A DNA stretch of 64,000 bases from Streptomyces fulvoviolaceus (lineage in GTDB: Bacteria; Actinomycetota; Actinomycetes; Streptomycetales; Streptomycetaceae): the NCBI RefSeq assembly GCF_000718165.1, contig NZ_JOEY01000020.1:96861-160860 (forward strand). Reading direction: 5' to 3'. Shown here piece after piece: positions 27,367 through 36,198 of the stretch (its first letter is position 1; every line of letters begins with the position of its first letter). Made by a program: the position numbers and the translations under genes. The notes beneath the pieces were generated by a model. That model saw only the letters and a list, made by a program, of their open reading frames with translations, was not told where the DNA came from and did not search any database.

Positions 27367-27441
27367 GCGGGCCGTGACTGGCGCTGAGGTGGAGTACCAC
27401 CGGGGAGCGGCCCGCACTCTAGATGCCGTGCGCCTGGGCGA
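27367..27441 (+). ncRNA. ZTP (pfl) riboswitch upstream of folD
   Basis: The leader carries the conserved pfl elements in order: GTGACTGGCG (27374-27383), a GGTGG-AGTA-CCACC hairpin (27388-27401), CGGGGAGCGG, and CGCCTGGGC (27431-27439). Stem P1 pairs GCGGGCC (27367-27373) with GGCCCGC (27409-27415). ZTP riboswitches sense the purine intermediate ZMP/ZTP and turn on one-carbon folate genes such as folD. A -10-like TTAGGCT lies just upstream. Confidence 0.92.
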
Positions 27442-27469
27442 TCCGACCGATTCTGCTCAGGAGTGGATC

Positions 27470-28318
27470 ATGTCTCAGGCCCGGCTCATGGACGGCACCG
27501 CGCTCGCCCGGCGCATCGTGGAGGACACCGCGAAGCGGGCGACCGACCTCACCGAGCGCACGGGACAGGCGCCCTGTCTCGCGACCGTACTGGTCGGCGA
27601 GGACCCCGCGTCCGTCACGTACGTCCGTATGAAGCAGAACCGCTGCCGCAAGGCCGGCATCGAGTCGCGGCACGTGGAACTTCCCGCGGCCACCACCACC
27701 GAGGAACTGGTCGCCACCCTCCGGTCCCTGTCGGACGACCCCACCGTGCACGGCATCCTGTTGCAGCACCCGATGGGCGCGCACATCGACGAGCGAGCCG
27801 CGTTCGAGGCGATCGCGCCTCAGAAGGACGTCGACGGCGTCACCTTCGCCTCCTTCGCGACCATGAGCTTCGGCCTGCCGGGCTTCGTGTCCTGCACGCC
27901 CGGCGGGATCATGCGGCTGCTCGACGAGTACGACGTCGACCCGGCCGGCAAGCGCGCGGTGGTCGTCGGCCGCAGTGCGATCCTCGGCAAGCCGGCCGGC
28001 ATGCTGCTGCTGGCCCGCGACGCCACGGTGACCTACTGCCACTCGCGTACGGCGGACCTGTCCGCGGCCGTGCGCGAGGCGGACATCGTCGTCGCCGCCG
28101 TGGGCCGGCCGCGGCTCCTCAAGGGCCAGGACATCAAGCCCGGCGCCGTCGTGATCGACGCCGGCTACAACCCCGGGAACGTCGGCGACGTCGACTTCGA
28201 CTCCGCCGTGGAGCGGGCCTCGCTGATCACGCCGGTGCCGGGCGGCGTCGGTCCGATGACGATCGCCACGCTGCTGGAGCAGACCGTGGACGCTGCCGCC
28301 CGGCAGCTCGGGGTGTAG
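27470..28318 (+). CDS. folD: Bifunctional methylenetetrahydrofolate dehydrogenase/cyclohydrolase
   Basis: 282 residues from the ATG at 27470, with AGGAG 6 bases upstream. FolD features are seen in order: SVTYVRMKQNRCRKAGI (active-site Tyr and Lys), GILLQHPMGAHID, KDVDGV, CTPGGIMRLL, VVVGRSAILGKPAGMLL and PVPGGVGPMTIATL. The enzyme interconverts 5,10-methylene-, methenyl- and 10-formyl-THF. It is preceded by a ZTP riboswitch, so low 10-formyl-THF should raise expression. It ends 9 bases before the convergent alpha-galactosidase gene, with no clear terminator. Confidence 0.96.
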   Translation: MSQARLMDGTALARRIVEDTAKRATDLTERTGQAPCLATVLVGEDPASVTYVRMKQNRCRKAGIESRHVELPAATTTEELVATLRSLSDDPTVHGILLQHPMGAHIDERAAFEAIAPQKDVDGVTFASFATMSFGLPGFVSCTPGGIMRLLDEYDVDPAGKRAVVVGRSAILGKPAGMLLLARDATVTYCHSRTADLSAAVREADIVVAAVGRPRLLKGQDIKPGAVVIDAGYNPGNVGDVDFDSAVERASLITPVPGGVGPMTIATLLEQTVDAAARQLGV

Positions 28319-28327
28319 TTCAGGCCG

Positions 28328-30295
28328 CTACGTCAGCGTCCACTTCTGGTTGGCGCCGCCGCCGCAGGACCACAGAACCATCTGTGTGCCGTTGGACGTT
28401 CCGTTGTTGTAGGCGTCCAGACAGAGACCGGCGTTGACGTTGGTGAGCGTGCCGTCGCTGTTCACGTTCCACTTCTGGTTGTTCTGGCCGTTGCAGTCCC
28501 AGATGACGACCTTGGTGCCGTTGGTGGTGCCGAGGTTGTAGGCGTCCAGGCACTTGTTGCCGTACACCACGAGTTCCTTGCGGGAGGTGTACGTCCACTG
28601 CTGGTTCTGGCCGCCGTTGCAGTCCCACAGCTCGGCTTGGGTGCCGTTGGTGATCGTGTTGTTGTAGACGTCCAGGCAGCGGCTGGACTGCGTCCCGACG
28701 ACCAGGTTGGCGTTCGCGCCCGGCTGCGGGCGGACCGTGATGTCGGCCAGCGTTGGCGCGCCCGTGAAGGTCAGCGTGTTCGAGGAGCCCTTCGACAGGC
28801 CGACCTGGACCGAGATCGTGCCCTGCGAGGAGCCGGTCGGCGGGAAGGAGACCGTCGTCGAGCCCTGCCCGTTGACCTGGAGGGTCGCGGTGCGGGCGCT
28901 GGAGGTGTTGTTGGTGTAGGCGACGTCGACGACCTTGACCCCGGTGCTCCCGGCGACCACACCGGAGAAGCTCGACGTGCCCGTGTAGGTGCTGCTCGCC
29001 GCCTCGGTGCCACCGGTGACCGTGAGCATCACCGATCCGCCGGCCGGGACGCTGGTGGTGTAACCGGTGCCGTAGGACCCGATGTTGGAGCGGGACCACA
29101 GGTCACGGACGGTCGCGGAGGCGTTCGTCAGACCCAGGTCCGACCAGCGGACGGTGATGTTCTGCGCGGAGGAGGTGCGGTTGAGCAGGACGACGGCACG
29201 GTTGCCGGTGCCGGACAGGGCCTTGCCGTAGACCTGCAGGCCGGTGGTGTCCTCGGCGACCTTGACGCCCTGGAGACCGCGCGGATCCTGGTCTACGGCG
29301 ATGACCTCGGGGTTCTTGAGGATGTTCGCGGTCTCGGTCGTCATCGTGGCCAGGTTGTTGCCGGCCAGCAGTGGGGCGCCGGAGATGGCCCACAGGTTCA
29401 TGTGGGTGCGGTTCTGGGCGGCCGTGAAGCCGTCCATGCCGACCATCAGCATGTCCGGGTCGTTGTAGTAGCCGGTGTGCTGGGCGAGCGGGTGCTGGGC
29501 CTGGTCGAAGTTGGACAGCATGTTCGTCATCGACGGGTTGTTGCCCCAGTAGATGATGTCGGTGCTGGTCCGGTACATGGGCGCGAGGCCGGGAGCCCAG
29601 TTCCAGGTGTTCTGGTAGCCCCAGTTGCAGATGGAGAGGGTCAGCGGGCGCCCGGTGGTGGCCGTGGCCTTCGCGACGGCGTCGCTGATCGCCTTGTACG
29701 TCGTCGGCGCGTCGAGTCCTTCGGCGTCGCCGCCGCACCAGTCGACCTTCACGAAGTCGAAGCCCCACTCGGAGAACTGGAGCATGTCCTGCTCGTAGTG
29801 GCCCTCGCTGCCGGAGCCGGGAGCGGCCGGGCGGCCCGTCGGGTAGTAGTAGCCACAGCCGTCCTTGCCGGCGTCGGTGTAGATGCCGGCCTTGAGGCCC
29901 TTGCTGTGGATGTAGTCGGCGATGGCGCTCATGCCGCCGGGCCACTCGGACTCGTCGACGGTGATGTTCCCGCCACTGTCTCGGGTGCCCTGCCACCAGC
30001 CCTCGTCGATGTTGATGTAGTCGTAGCCCGCGGCCGGCAGGCCCGACGCCACGAACGCGTCGACCTGCTGCTTGATCACGTCGTAGTCGATGACCGCGGC
30101 GAAGCTGTTCCAGGAGGCCCACCCCATGGGGGCGGAGGCCACCGGTATCTGACGGGTCGTCGCGGCCTGTGCCGGGGTCGGCTGGGCGAAGAGCAGCGCG
30201 GCGGTGGCGGTCAGGACCAGAACGAGGGCGCGTACGGCGGCGGCCCGGCAGCGGCGTGCCAGACCTCTCCGAGGCGATCGCGGCGGGGGGTTCAT
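28328..30295 (-). CDS. Secreted GH27 alpha-galactosidase with ricin-type CBM13
   Basis: 655 residues. A long signal peptide ends PAQA-A near residue 44. The GH27 catalytic domain (about 50-430) has MGWASWNSF, INIDEGWW, the nucleophile Asp185 in VKVDWC, and YYNDPDML (277-284) with the acid/base Asp. Residues of about 430-530 look like a second carbohydrate-binding or beta-sandwich module. The last 125 residues contain three QxW repeats (NQQW, NQKW, NQKW) of a ricin-B/CBM13 lectin fold. It likely removes terminal alpha-galactose (or beta-arabinopyranose) from plant polysaccharide outside the cell. Confidence 0.93.
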   Translation of the reverse strand: MNPPPRSPRRGLARRCRAAAVRALVLVLTATAALLFAQPTPAQAATTRQIPVASAPMGWASWNSFAAVIDYDVIKQQVDAFVASGLPAAGYDYINIDEGWWQGTRDSGGNITVDESEWPGGMSAIADYIHSKGLKAGIYTDAGKDGCGYYYPTGRPAAPGSGSEGHYEQDMLQFSEWGFDFVKVDWCGGDAEGLDAPTTYKAISDAVAKATATTGRPLTLSICNWGYQNTWNWAPGLAPMYRTSTDIIYWGNNPSMTNMLSNFDQAQHPLAQHTGYYNDPDMLMVGMDGFTAAQNRTHMNLWAISGAPLLAGNNLATMTTETANILKNPEVIAVDQDPRGLQGVKVAEDTTGLQVYGKALSGTGNRAVVLLNRTSSAQNITVRWSDLGLTNASATVRDLWSRSNIGSYGTGYTTSVPAGGSVMLTVTGGTEAASSTYTGTSSFSGVVAGSTGVKVVDVAYTNNTSSARTATLQVNGQGSTTVSFPPTGSSQGTISVQVGLSKGSSNTLTFTGAPTLADITVRPQPGANANLVVGTQSSRCLDVYNNTITNGTQAELWDCNGGQNQQWTYTSRKELVVYGNKCLDAYNLGTTNGTKVVIWDCNGQNNQKWNVNSDGTLTNVNAGLCLDAYNNGTSNGTQMVLWSCGGGANQKWTLT

Positions 30296-30495
30296 GCGGC
30301 TCCTTCATGCGGGGGAACATCAGGAACGGCCAAAAAGTGGTCGAGATTTCGAACACAGATCGGTGATCCGAACATGGTGCGGGCCGAACGTAGAACCACG
30401 GGAGGCCGAAGTCAACGGATGTGACAGGCGTGAAGTCGCCGGTGTGCACGGGTCGTTCCTGCCGGGCGGCGGACCTTGGCGCCATACTGGCCGTC

Positions 30496-31740
30496 GTGCG
30501 CGTAGCGATCATGACGGCGGGATCCCGGGGCGACGTGGCCCCGTTCACCGGGCTGGGGTACGGCCTCCGCCAGGCCGGGCACGAGGTCACCCTGGTCACA
30601 CACGGTTCCTTCGCACCGCTGGTGACGGGATCAGGACTCGGGTTCCACGCGCTGCCCGTGGACCCGCGGGCGGTGCTGGAGTCCTCCCGCGGACAAGGGC
30701 TGCACCGCAGCGGCTCCGGCGCCGGGAAGCTGCTGCGAGCGGTCGCCATGGCACGAGCGGTGGCCGGGCGGATAACGGACGACCTGGTGGCGGCCGCGCG
30801 GACGAGCGACGTCCTCCTGCTGTCCGGTTCGCTCGCACCGCTGGGGCATGTCATCGGCGAGGGACTGTCGCTGCCGAGCATCGGCGTCTATCTGCAACCG
30901 CTCGCCCCCACAAGGGAGTTCGCGCCTCCGATGCTCGGCGGCGGCTCCTGGGGAGCCGTCGGCAACCGGGTCGCCGGGCACGGGGTAGGCCTGGCCGTGG
31001 AGCAGGTCTTCGCCGCGACCGTCCCGGCGGTGCGCAGACGTCTGGGGCTGCCCCGCGTCCGAACGGGCGCGGCGCTCAGGGCCCGGGAGCGGCGAGGGTG
31101 GCCGGTCCACCACGGGTTCAGTCCGCTGGTGGTGCCCCGCCCGCGTGACTGGCGGGAGGGCCTCGACATGGCGGGCTACTGGTGGCCGTACGACGTGGAG
31201 GCACAACTCCCGCCCGAGCTGCGGGACTTCCTCGACGCGGGCGCGCCGCCGGTCTACGTCGGCCTGGGCAGCGCGACGGTCCCGGACCCCGAGCGGCTGA
31301 GCGCCGACATCGTGCGCGCCCTGCGCCGGGCCGGGCTGCGCGGGGTGATCCAGCAGGGCTGGGCCGGGCTCGCGGCCGAGGGAGACGACATGCTGACCGT
31401 CGGCGAGGTCGCGCACTCCGCGCTCTTCCCGCGCATGGCCGCCGTCGTCCATCACGCGGGCGCGGGCACGACCGCGGCCGGGCTGCGGGCGGGGGTGCCC
31501 GCCGTGCCGGTGCCGATCCAGTTCGACGGCGGCTTCTGGTCCGCCCGGCTGGTCGCCCTGGGCGTGGCGCCGCGTGCGGTGCCGCTGCGCCGGCTGACCA
31601 CCGACACGTTGACGTCGGCGCTGGCGCGGGCCACGCGGGATGCGGGGTACCGGGAGCGAGCGCGGGCCTTGGGGGTACGCATTCGCGGTGAGGACGGCGT
31701 GGCGCCGGTGTTGGAGGCGGTGAACCGACTCGGAGGCTGA
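30496..31740 (+). CDS. GT1/MGT-family glycosyltransferase
   Basis: 414 residues from the GTG at 30496, where the family N-terminus begins (RVAIMTAGSRGDVAPFTGLGYGL). The GTG has no Shine-Dalgarno site, and a leaderless transcript is possible. The C-terminal donor site is clear: PPVYVGLGSATV, HHAGAGTTAAGLRAGVPAVPVP and QFDGGFWSARL. This pattern is typical of sterol/polyketide/glycopeptide-type glycosyltransferases. The acceptor is unknown and no biosynthetic genes adjoin it. Confidence 0.87.
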   Translation: MRVAIMTAGSRGDVAPFTGLGYGLRQAGHEVTLVTHGSFAPLVTGSGLGFHALPVDPRAVLESSRGQGLHRSGSGAGKLLRAVAMARAVAGRITDDLVAAARTSDVLLLSGSLAPLGHVIGEGLSLPSIGVYLQPLAPTREFAPPMLGGGSWGAVGNRVAGHGVGLAVEQVFAATVPAVRRRLGLPRVRTGAALRARERRGWPVHHGFSPLVVPRPRDWREGLDMAGYWWPYDVEAQLPPELRDFLDAGAPPVYVGLGSATVPDPERLSADIVRALRRAGLRGVIQQGWAGLAAEGDDMLTVGEVAHSALFPRMAAVVHHAGAGTTAAGLRAGVPAVPVPIQFDGGFWSARLVALGVAPRAVPLRRLTTDTLTSALARATRDAGYRERARALGVRIRGEDGVAPVLEAVNRLGG

Positions 31741-32086
31741 GCGCTCCGCCGGGAGTGCCGCGATGTGCCGTCGTTTCACTGCGCCACCGTCGTGGCGGGT
31801 CGCTCCCCACTCTCGGCTTCTCCCCGACTCTCGACTTCGCCCGAGCGGCTCGACTTCGCCCGAGCGGGGGGACCCCATCGCGGCGGAGCCGCACATCGAT
31901 CCAGCCCCGCGCCCCTTCAGGGCGCTGCCGAACCGCCCGCAAGGCAGCGGCACGTGGCCGGTCCCACCGGCCCGACGAGTGGCCGAGTGGCGCGGTGGCC
32001 GGGTGGCCGAGCCACAGGACCACCCATCCACCGGACCGCCGACCCATCGAGTGGCCGGACCACCCGACCACCGAGCCCCCGCAGCC
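31741..32086. other. Intergenic region with tandem repeats, no gene
   Basis: A perfect 19-bp tandem repeat (CTCGACTTCGCCCGAGCGG) occupies 31830-31848 and 31849-31867, and TCTCGGCTTC/CTCTCGACTTCG variants precede it. From 31975 to 32085 a degenerate GGCCGAGTGGC/CGGACCACC-rich pattern repeats on both strands. Long frames here are composition artefacts. I see no conserved gene or terminator. Confidence 0.6.
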
Positions 32087-32749
32087 CTACCCCGCGGACA
32101 ACTCCCACCCCGGCGGCTGCAAGATCCCCAGCAGCTGTCGGACCAGTTCGTCGACCACCTCGTCCAGCGTCGCGTCCACCCACCCCGCGTTCCAGTCGTG
32201 CACCAGACCGTTGACCGCACCGATGAACGCGGTCGCGGCGATCCGGTAGTCGCGGGGCGCCGCCTCCCCGCGCTCCACGGACACCCGCGCCTCGGCGCAC
32301 ACGAGGTCGACCCAGCGGGCCCGGCGGGCCAGGCGCTGCTCCTCCAGGCGCGGACTGACGCCGATGATCTCGACGAAGGTGATACGAACGCGGCGCGGAT
32401 CGCCGGTGACATTCGCGGCGTAGGCACGGAAGATCGCGGCGGCCCGTTCGGCGAGAGGCAGGTGCCCCGCGCCCGCCACCGCGCTCACGACGGCCTCCTC
32501 GGCCCAGGCGTTGACCTGGAGATGCAGGGCGGCCAGGACGTCCTCGAGGGTGCGGAACTCCTCGTAGAACTGGCGGGTGGACAGACCCGCGGCCTCGCTG
32601 AGGGCCGCGACGGTCGTGGCGCGGTAGCCGGGAGTGTCACCGAAGAGCTGGAGCGCCGCGTCCAGGAAGCGGCGGCGCCGCTCCGCCTGCCGCTGCTCGG
32701 CGGTCTTGCCGCCGTAGCGGCCGGTCGGCGCCCTGAGCCTGCCCGTCAC
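32087..32749 (-). CDS. TetR-family transcriptional regulator
   Basis: 220 residues from the GTG at 32749, chosen because GGAGG lies 6 bases upstream (32756-32760). The N-terminal DNA-binding domain reads RRRRFLDAALQLFGDTPGYRATTVAALSEAAGLSTRQFYEEF. The C-terminal ligand domain has FRAYAANVTGDPRRVRITFVEIIG. It is divergent from the beta-propeller gene. A perfect palindrome lies between them, with a near-copy upstream of the GH5 gene, pointing to control of both. Confidence 0.9.
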   Translation of the reverse strand: MTGRLRAPTGRYGGKTAEQRQAERRRRFLDAALQLFGDTPGYRATTVAALSEAAGLSTRQFYEEFRTLEDVLAALHLQVNAWAEEAVVSAVAGAGHLPLAERAAAIFRAYAANVTGDPRRVRITFVEIIGVSPRLEEQRLARRARWVDLVCAEARVSVERGEAAPRDYRIAATAFIGAVNGLVHDWNAGWVDATLDEVVDELVRQLLGILQPPGWELSAG

Positions 32750-32839
32750 CCGCACCTCCCTGTCCGGCCGGTCCGTCCGGCCTTCCGTATGCAGGTCAAT
32801 TTTGTCGTGTACGCAGTCTTGTGGAGAAGAGCGACTCTC

Positions 32840-32855
32840 CTTACTTTTCAGTAAG
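32840..32855. promoter_or_regulatory. TetR operator candidate, divergent promoter
   Basis: CTTACT-TTTC-AGTAAG is a perfect 6-4-6 palindrome, roughly midway between the TetR start (32749) and the propeller start (32940). The same pattern with one mismatch recurs at 36134-36149. Confidence 0.75.
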
Positions 32856-32939
32856 TTGACTCTGAATGCACTCGTGTTCAGATTCGCCCGCTTGGCATGC
32901 ACCCCTCACCCGCCCACCTCCCAGAGGAAGAGAGCAGTC

Positions 32940-34184
32940 ATGCCTGCTTTCAGACCCAGGCACCTTTGCTCCGTAGCCGCCGCCCTCGTCCTGACCGTCG
33001 CCGCCCCCGCGACCGCCGCCACCGCCGTGGACGCCTCCGCCCTGCGCGAGGTGCTGTTCGTGGGGAACAACTGGGACGGCACCGCCGACGTCATCAAGTC
33101 CTCGGGCGATCTGGCGAAGGTCGGCCGGATCAACGTCATCCCCGACAAGGACGAGCGGATGGCGGAGATCAACGCCGATCCGATCAAGTGGATCTACTTC
33201 ATGGCGATCCGCAACAGCGTCGGCGAGGGCCACGACCAGTTCGTCGACGACATGTACTCCACGCCGGACGGGACGTCGGTGGTGGTGTCCCGGCCGAGCT
33301 TCGCCGACGTCGTCTCGATCGACCTGGCCACCGGGGACATCAACTGGCGTTTCCCCGTGTCGGGTTACCGCTCCGACCACATGGCGGTCTCCCCCGACGG
33401 CACCCGGGTCGCGGTGTCGGCCTCGACCGCGAACACCGTGCACGTGCTGGACATCGACACCGGCAAGCAGCTGGGCTCGTTCGCCACGGGCGACAAGCCG
33501 CACGAGAACATCTTCACCAAGGACGGCAAGTACATCTACAACATGGCGATCGGCGACGTGAACACCGACTCCGACGCCCCGTGGCTGGACTGGACGAAGG
33601 GCGACCGGCACATCACGGTCGTGGACGCGACCACGTATCAGCAGGTCAAGGTCATCGACATGCGGGAGAAGCTGGACGCGATCGGACTCACGGACTACTC
33701 CGACGCCGTCCGGCCCGCCGTCTTCTCGCCCGACGAGACGAAGCTGTACTTCCAGGTGTCGTTCTTCAACGGCTTCTTCGAGTACGACCTCGCCACGGAC
33801 AAGATCACCCGCACGAAGACCCTGCCGAAGAACCCGGCGACCAGCGACGAACGCACCACCATGGTCAACGACTCGCGCCACCACGGCATTTCGATGAAGC
33901 CGGACGGCACCAAGCTGTGTGTCGCGGGCACGATGGACGACTACGCGACCGTCGTCGATCGCGCCACCCTCCAGGAGGGCCCGCTCGTCACCGCCTCGAA
34001 ACCCTACTGGGCCACCGTCAGCGGCGACGGCAAGAGCTGTGTCGTCTCCGAGAGCGGCGCCGACCAGGTCACGGCCATCGACTTCGCCACCGGCCAGAAG
34101 GCGGTGTCCGTCGCGGTGGGCGACCACCCGCAGCGGGTGCGGCTGGGTCATGTGGCCGCGGGCTGGACGGGACCGGCTTCCTGA
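32940..34184 (+). CDS. Secreted YncE-like beta-propeller protein
   Basis: 414 residues from the ATG at 32940 with GAGGAAGAG upstream. A signal peptide (SVAAALVLTVAAPATAATA) leads into repeated propeller blades: DMYSTPDGTSVVVSRPSFADVVSIDLATG, HMAVSPDGTRVAVSASTANTVHVLDIDTG, ENIFTKDGKYIYNMAIG and a C-terminal blade. YncE-type propellers bind ligands or redox partners but have no common enzyme activity. It is divergent from the TetR gene and convergent with the GH5 gene. Confidence 0.85.
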   Translation: MPAFRPRHLCSVAAALVLTVAAPATAATAVDASALREVLFVGNNWDGTADVIKSSGDLAKVGRINVIPDKDERMAEINADPIKWIYFMAIRNSVGEGHDQFVDDMYSTPDGTSVVVSRPSFADVVSIDLATGDINWRFPVSGYRSDHMAVSPDGTRVAVSASTANTVHVLDIDTGKQLGSFATGDKPHENIFTKDGKYIYNMAIGDVNTDSDAPWLDWTKGDRHITVVDATTYQQVKVIDMREKLDAIGLTDYSDAVRPAVFSPDETKLYFQVSFFNGFFEYDLATDKITRTKTLPKNPATSDERTTMVNDSRHHGISMKPDGTKLCVAGTMDDYATVVDRATLQEGPLVTASKPYWATVSGDGKSCVVSESGADQVTAIDFATGQKAVSVAVGDHPQRVRLGHVAAGWTGPAS

Positions 34185-34192
34185 GACTCGGC

Positions 34193-34224
34193 GAGCCACT
34201 CCGGCAACCGTGCCGGAGTGGCTC
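34193..34224. terminator. Bidirectional terminator
   Basis: A perfect 14-bp stem (34193-34206 with 34211-34224) with a 4-base loop lies between the convergent propeller and GH5 genes. Confidence 0.9.
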
Positions 34225-34238
34225 GTTCACTGGCAGGG

Positions 34239-36098
34239 TCAGCCGAACCGCTGCGCCGCCCACGCGGACAGCTCGGTGCGAGCCGCGCTCAGCACGGTGG
34301 CCGAGGGGGCGGTCGCCCCGTTGGTCACCAGCGCGTAGTGCAGAACGCCGCTGTCGGAATCGGTGAGCAGGAGGCGGCGGCTGCCCGTGCCGCCCGGTTC
34401 GGCGGCCGCGGCGATCTTCGTGGTGCTCGTGTAGGCGGGCGGGCCGTACACCGTGCCGAGGTCGGAGACGACCGTGGTGGTGGCGGTGGGGAAGGACGCG
34501 GGCAGGTGCAGTTCGGTGGGGGTCGTGCCCCCGCCTGAGCGCCACACCAGCAGCGAGTACTGGCCGGCGCCGACCAGCGAGGCCACGTTCGGCAGGCTGC
34601 TGGGGACCGGGTTCCAGGTCAGGGTGATGGAGCCGTCACGGGAACGGTCCTCGTAGGTGAAGGCCACCGTGGTGCCGGAGGTGGCGCTCGGGTAGATCCG
34701 GTCGAGGAGCCGGGCGTCCTGGCGCAGCACCGCCGTCCCCGAGTCGTCCAGCTTCACGGCCGACAGGTCCTCGTCGTTCCAGGCGTCGCCCGAGGTGAGG
34801 ACCTTGTCCGGGTTGTCGTTCATCAGCTCGTTGTGGCGTCCGTTGTAGATGTCCCACTGCCACTGCGTTCCGGAGAGGACCGGCCCCGAAGTGGCGGGCG
34901 TGGACCACCAGTTGGCGCCTTTCACCCGGGAGTCGAGGGCCTGGTACATGGCCTTGAGGACGGTCGGCGCCTTGCCGGCGGTCGAGCCGTTGAGCGGGTG
35001 CCCGAACTCACTGACGACCGCTGTCGTCCCGGCCGCCGAGGCGCGGTCGCGGACCGTGCCGAAGTCGGTGACGTACTGGCCGTCGGAGGCGTTGCCCCAC
35101 ATCAGGATGCCGGAGATGGCCTTCTGGTCGTAGAAGTGGGTGTTGAAGACGTAGCGGGAGCCGAGCGTGCCCGCGTCGAGGAGACCGCCCTCCTCCTTAC
35201 TGACGTTGCCGTTCCAGAAGAGGTTCGGCTCCACCAATGCGGGCTTGTCCTGCCAGCCCGCCGCGTCCATCCGGGCCCGGAACTTCACGTAGAAGGGCCA
35301 CAGCAGGTCACGTTCCCAAGTGCGGCTGTTCTGGCCGGAGTCGTAGGTGCCGGCATACGGCTCGTTGAAAGGGTCGAAGCCGACGACGCCCGCGAACTCC
35401 TCGGCGGACAGGTGCTGTTTGACGTACGTCATAGTCGTCTGAGCGGTGGCGAGGAAGGCGTCCTGGAGCCCGTAGGCGTTGTGCCAGAAGTCGTACTGGG
35501 CGGCCTTCACCGCACCGTTCTGGGTGATGTTCTGGCCCCAGAGGAGGCAGATGCCGCACGACTCGTCGGGGTAGTTCCCGAGGTCCACCGCCCACTTGGG
35601 GGCGCCGTCGCCCGTGTACCAGCTGTCGGAGTCGAAGAGCCACCGGGAGTACAGGTCCTGGTGGAAGTCGGGGTAGACGCGGATGCCGGCATCGAGGAAC
35701 GCCCGCATCTGCTCGGTGGCGGCGGCCAGATACGTGGTGTCGACCTGGCCGCGCACGGGTTCGGCGTAGGCCCAGGAGAGCAGGAAGCGGACCGAGTTGC
35801 CGCCGCCGAGGGCTCTCAGCGCGGTCGCGGACTTCTTCGCGTCGGCGACCGAGGCGAAGGGCAGGCCGTCGTTCTCGGCGAGCTTGGTCTCGCCGGAGAC
35901 GTTGTAGCCGCGCAGCACGACCTCGCGGCCGTTCGCGTCGACGAAGCGGCCGTTCGCCACGGTGAGGGCGGTGCCGTCGAAGGACAGGGAGTCGGCGATG
36001 GTGGCGGCGGAGGCGGACGGGGTGCCCGCCACCGACAGGAATCCACAGAGGACAACCAGAACAACGAGCAGACGCGCGCGTATATTCGGCATGTCCAT
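34239..36098 (-). CDS. Secreted GH5 glycosidase, endoglycosylceramidase-like
   Basis: 619 residues from the ATG at 36098; an ATG two codons later is equally possible and neither has a strong ribosome-binding site. A signal peptide (LLVVLVVLCGFLSVAGTPSASA) precedes a GH5 barrel: VLRGYNVSGETK, NSVRFLLSWAYAEP, IRVYPDFHQDLYSR, acid/base Glu246 in FDPFNEP and nucleophile Glu364 in VVSEFGHP. The HQDLYSRW segment and C-terminal beta domain resemble endoglycosylceramidases, which cut between glycan and ceramide. The substrate assignment is by family likeness. A copy of the TetR palindrome lies 36 bases upstream. Confidence 0.85.
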   Translation of the reverse strand: MDMPNIRARLLVVLVVLCGFLSVAGTPSASAATIADSLSFDGTALTVANGRFVDANGREVVLRGYNVSGETKLAENDGLPFASVADAKKSATALRALGGGNSVRFLLSWAYAEPVRGQVDTTYLAAATEQMRAFLDAGIRVYPDFHQDLYSRWLFDSDSWYTGDGAPKWAVDLGNYPDESCGICLLWGQNITQNGAVKAAQYDFWHNAYGLQDAFLATAQTTMTYVKQHLSAEEFAGVVGFDPFNEPYAGTYDSGQNSRTWERDLLWPFYVKFRARMDAAGWQDKPALVEPNLFWNGNVSKEEGGLLDAGTLGSRYVFNTHFYDQKAISGILMWGNASDGQYVTDFGTVRDRASAAGTTAVVSEFGHPLNGSTAGKAPTVLKAMYQALDSRVKGANWWSTPATSGPVLSGTQWQWDIYNGRHNELMNDNPDKVLTSGDAWNDEDLSAVKLDDSGTAVLRQDARLLDRIYPSATSGTTVAFTYEDRSRDGSITLTWNPVPSSLPNVASLVGAGQYSLLVWRSGGGTTPTELHLPASFPTATTTVVSDLGTVYGPPAYTSTTKIAAAAEPGGTGSRRLLLTDSDSGVLHYALVTNGATAPSATVLSAARTELSAWAAQRFG

Positions 36099-36133
36099 TA
36101 CAGTCCGAGGATTTCGGGACAACGTCAACACTT

Positions 36134-36149
36134 CTGACTGATGAGTAAG
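36134..36149. promoter_or_regulatory. Second TetR operator candidate, GH5 promoter
   Basis: CTGACT-GATG-AGTAAG matches the perfect palindrome at 32840-32855 with one changed base in the left arm. It lies 36-51 bases upstream of the GH5 start on the minus strand, where a repressor would block the promoter. Confidence 0.65.
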
Positions 36150-36198
36150 TTTCATCTTCTCCGTCGGGATGTCTGACGGGATGTCCGTCCTGATGCCC

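Noticed and set aside
30340..30375. CGAACA direct repeat upstream of the alpha-galactosidase as an operator
   Set aside because: Two 6-base copies 19 bases apart are too weak to support a site.
31741..32086. CRISPR-like array
   Set aside because: Only two exact copies in direct tandem with no spacer between; the rest is low-complexity sequence.
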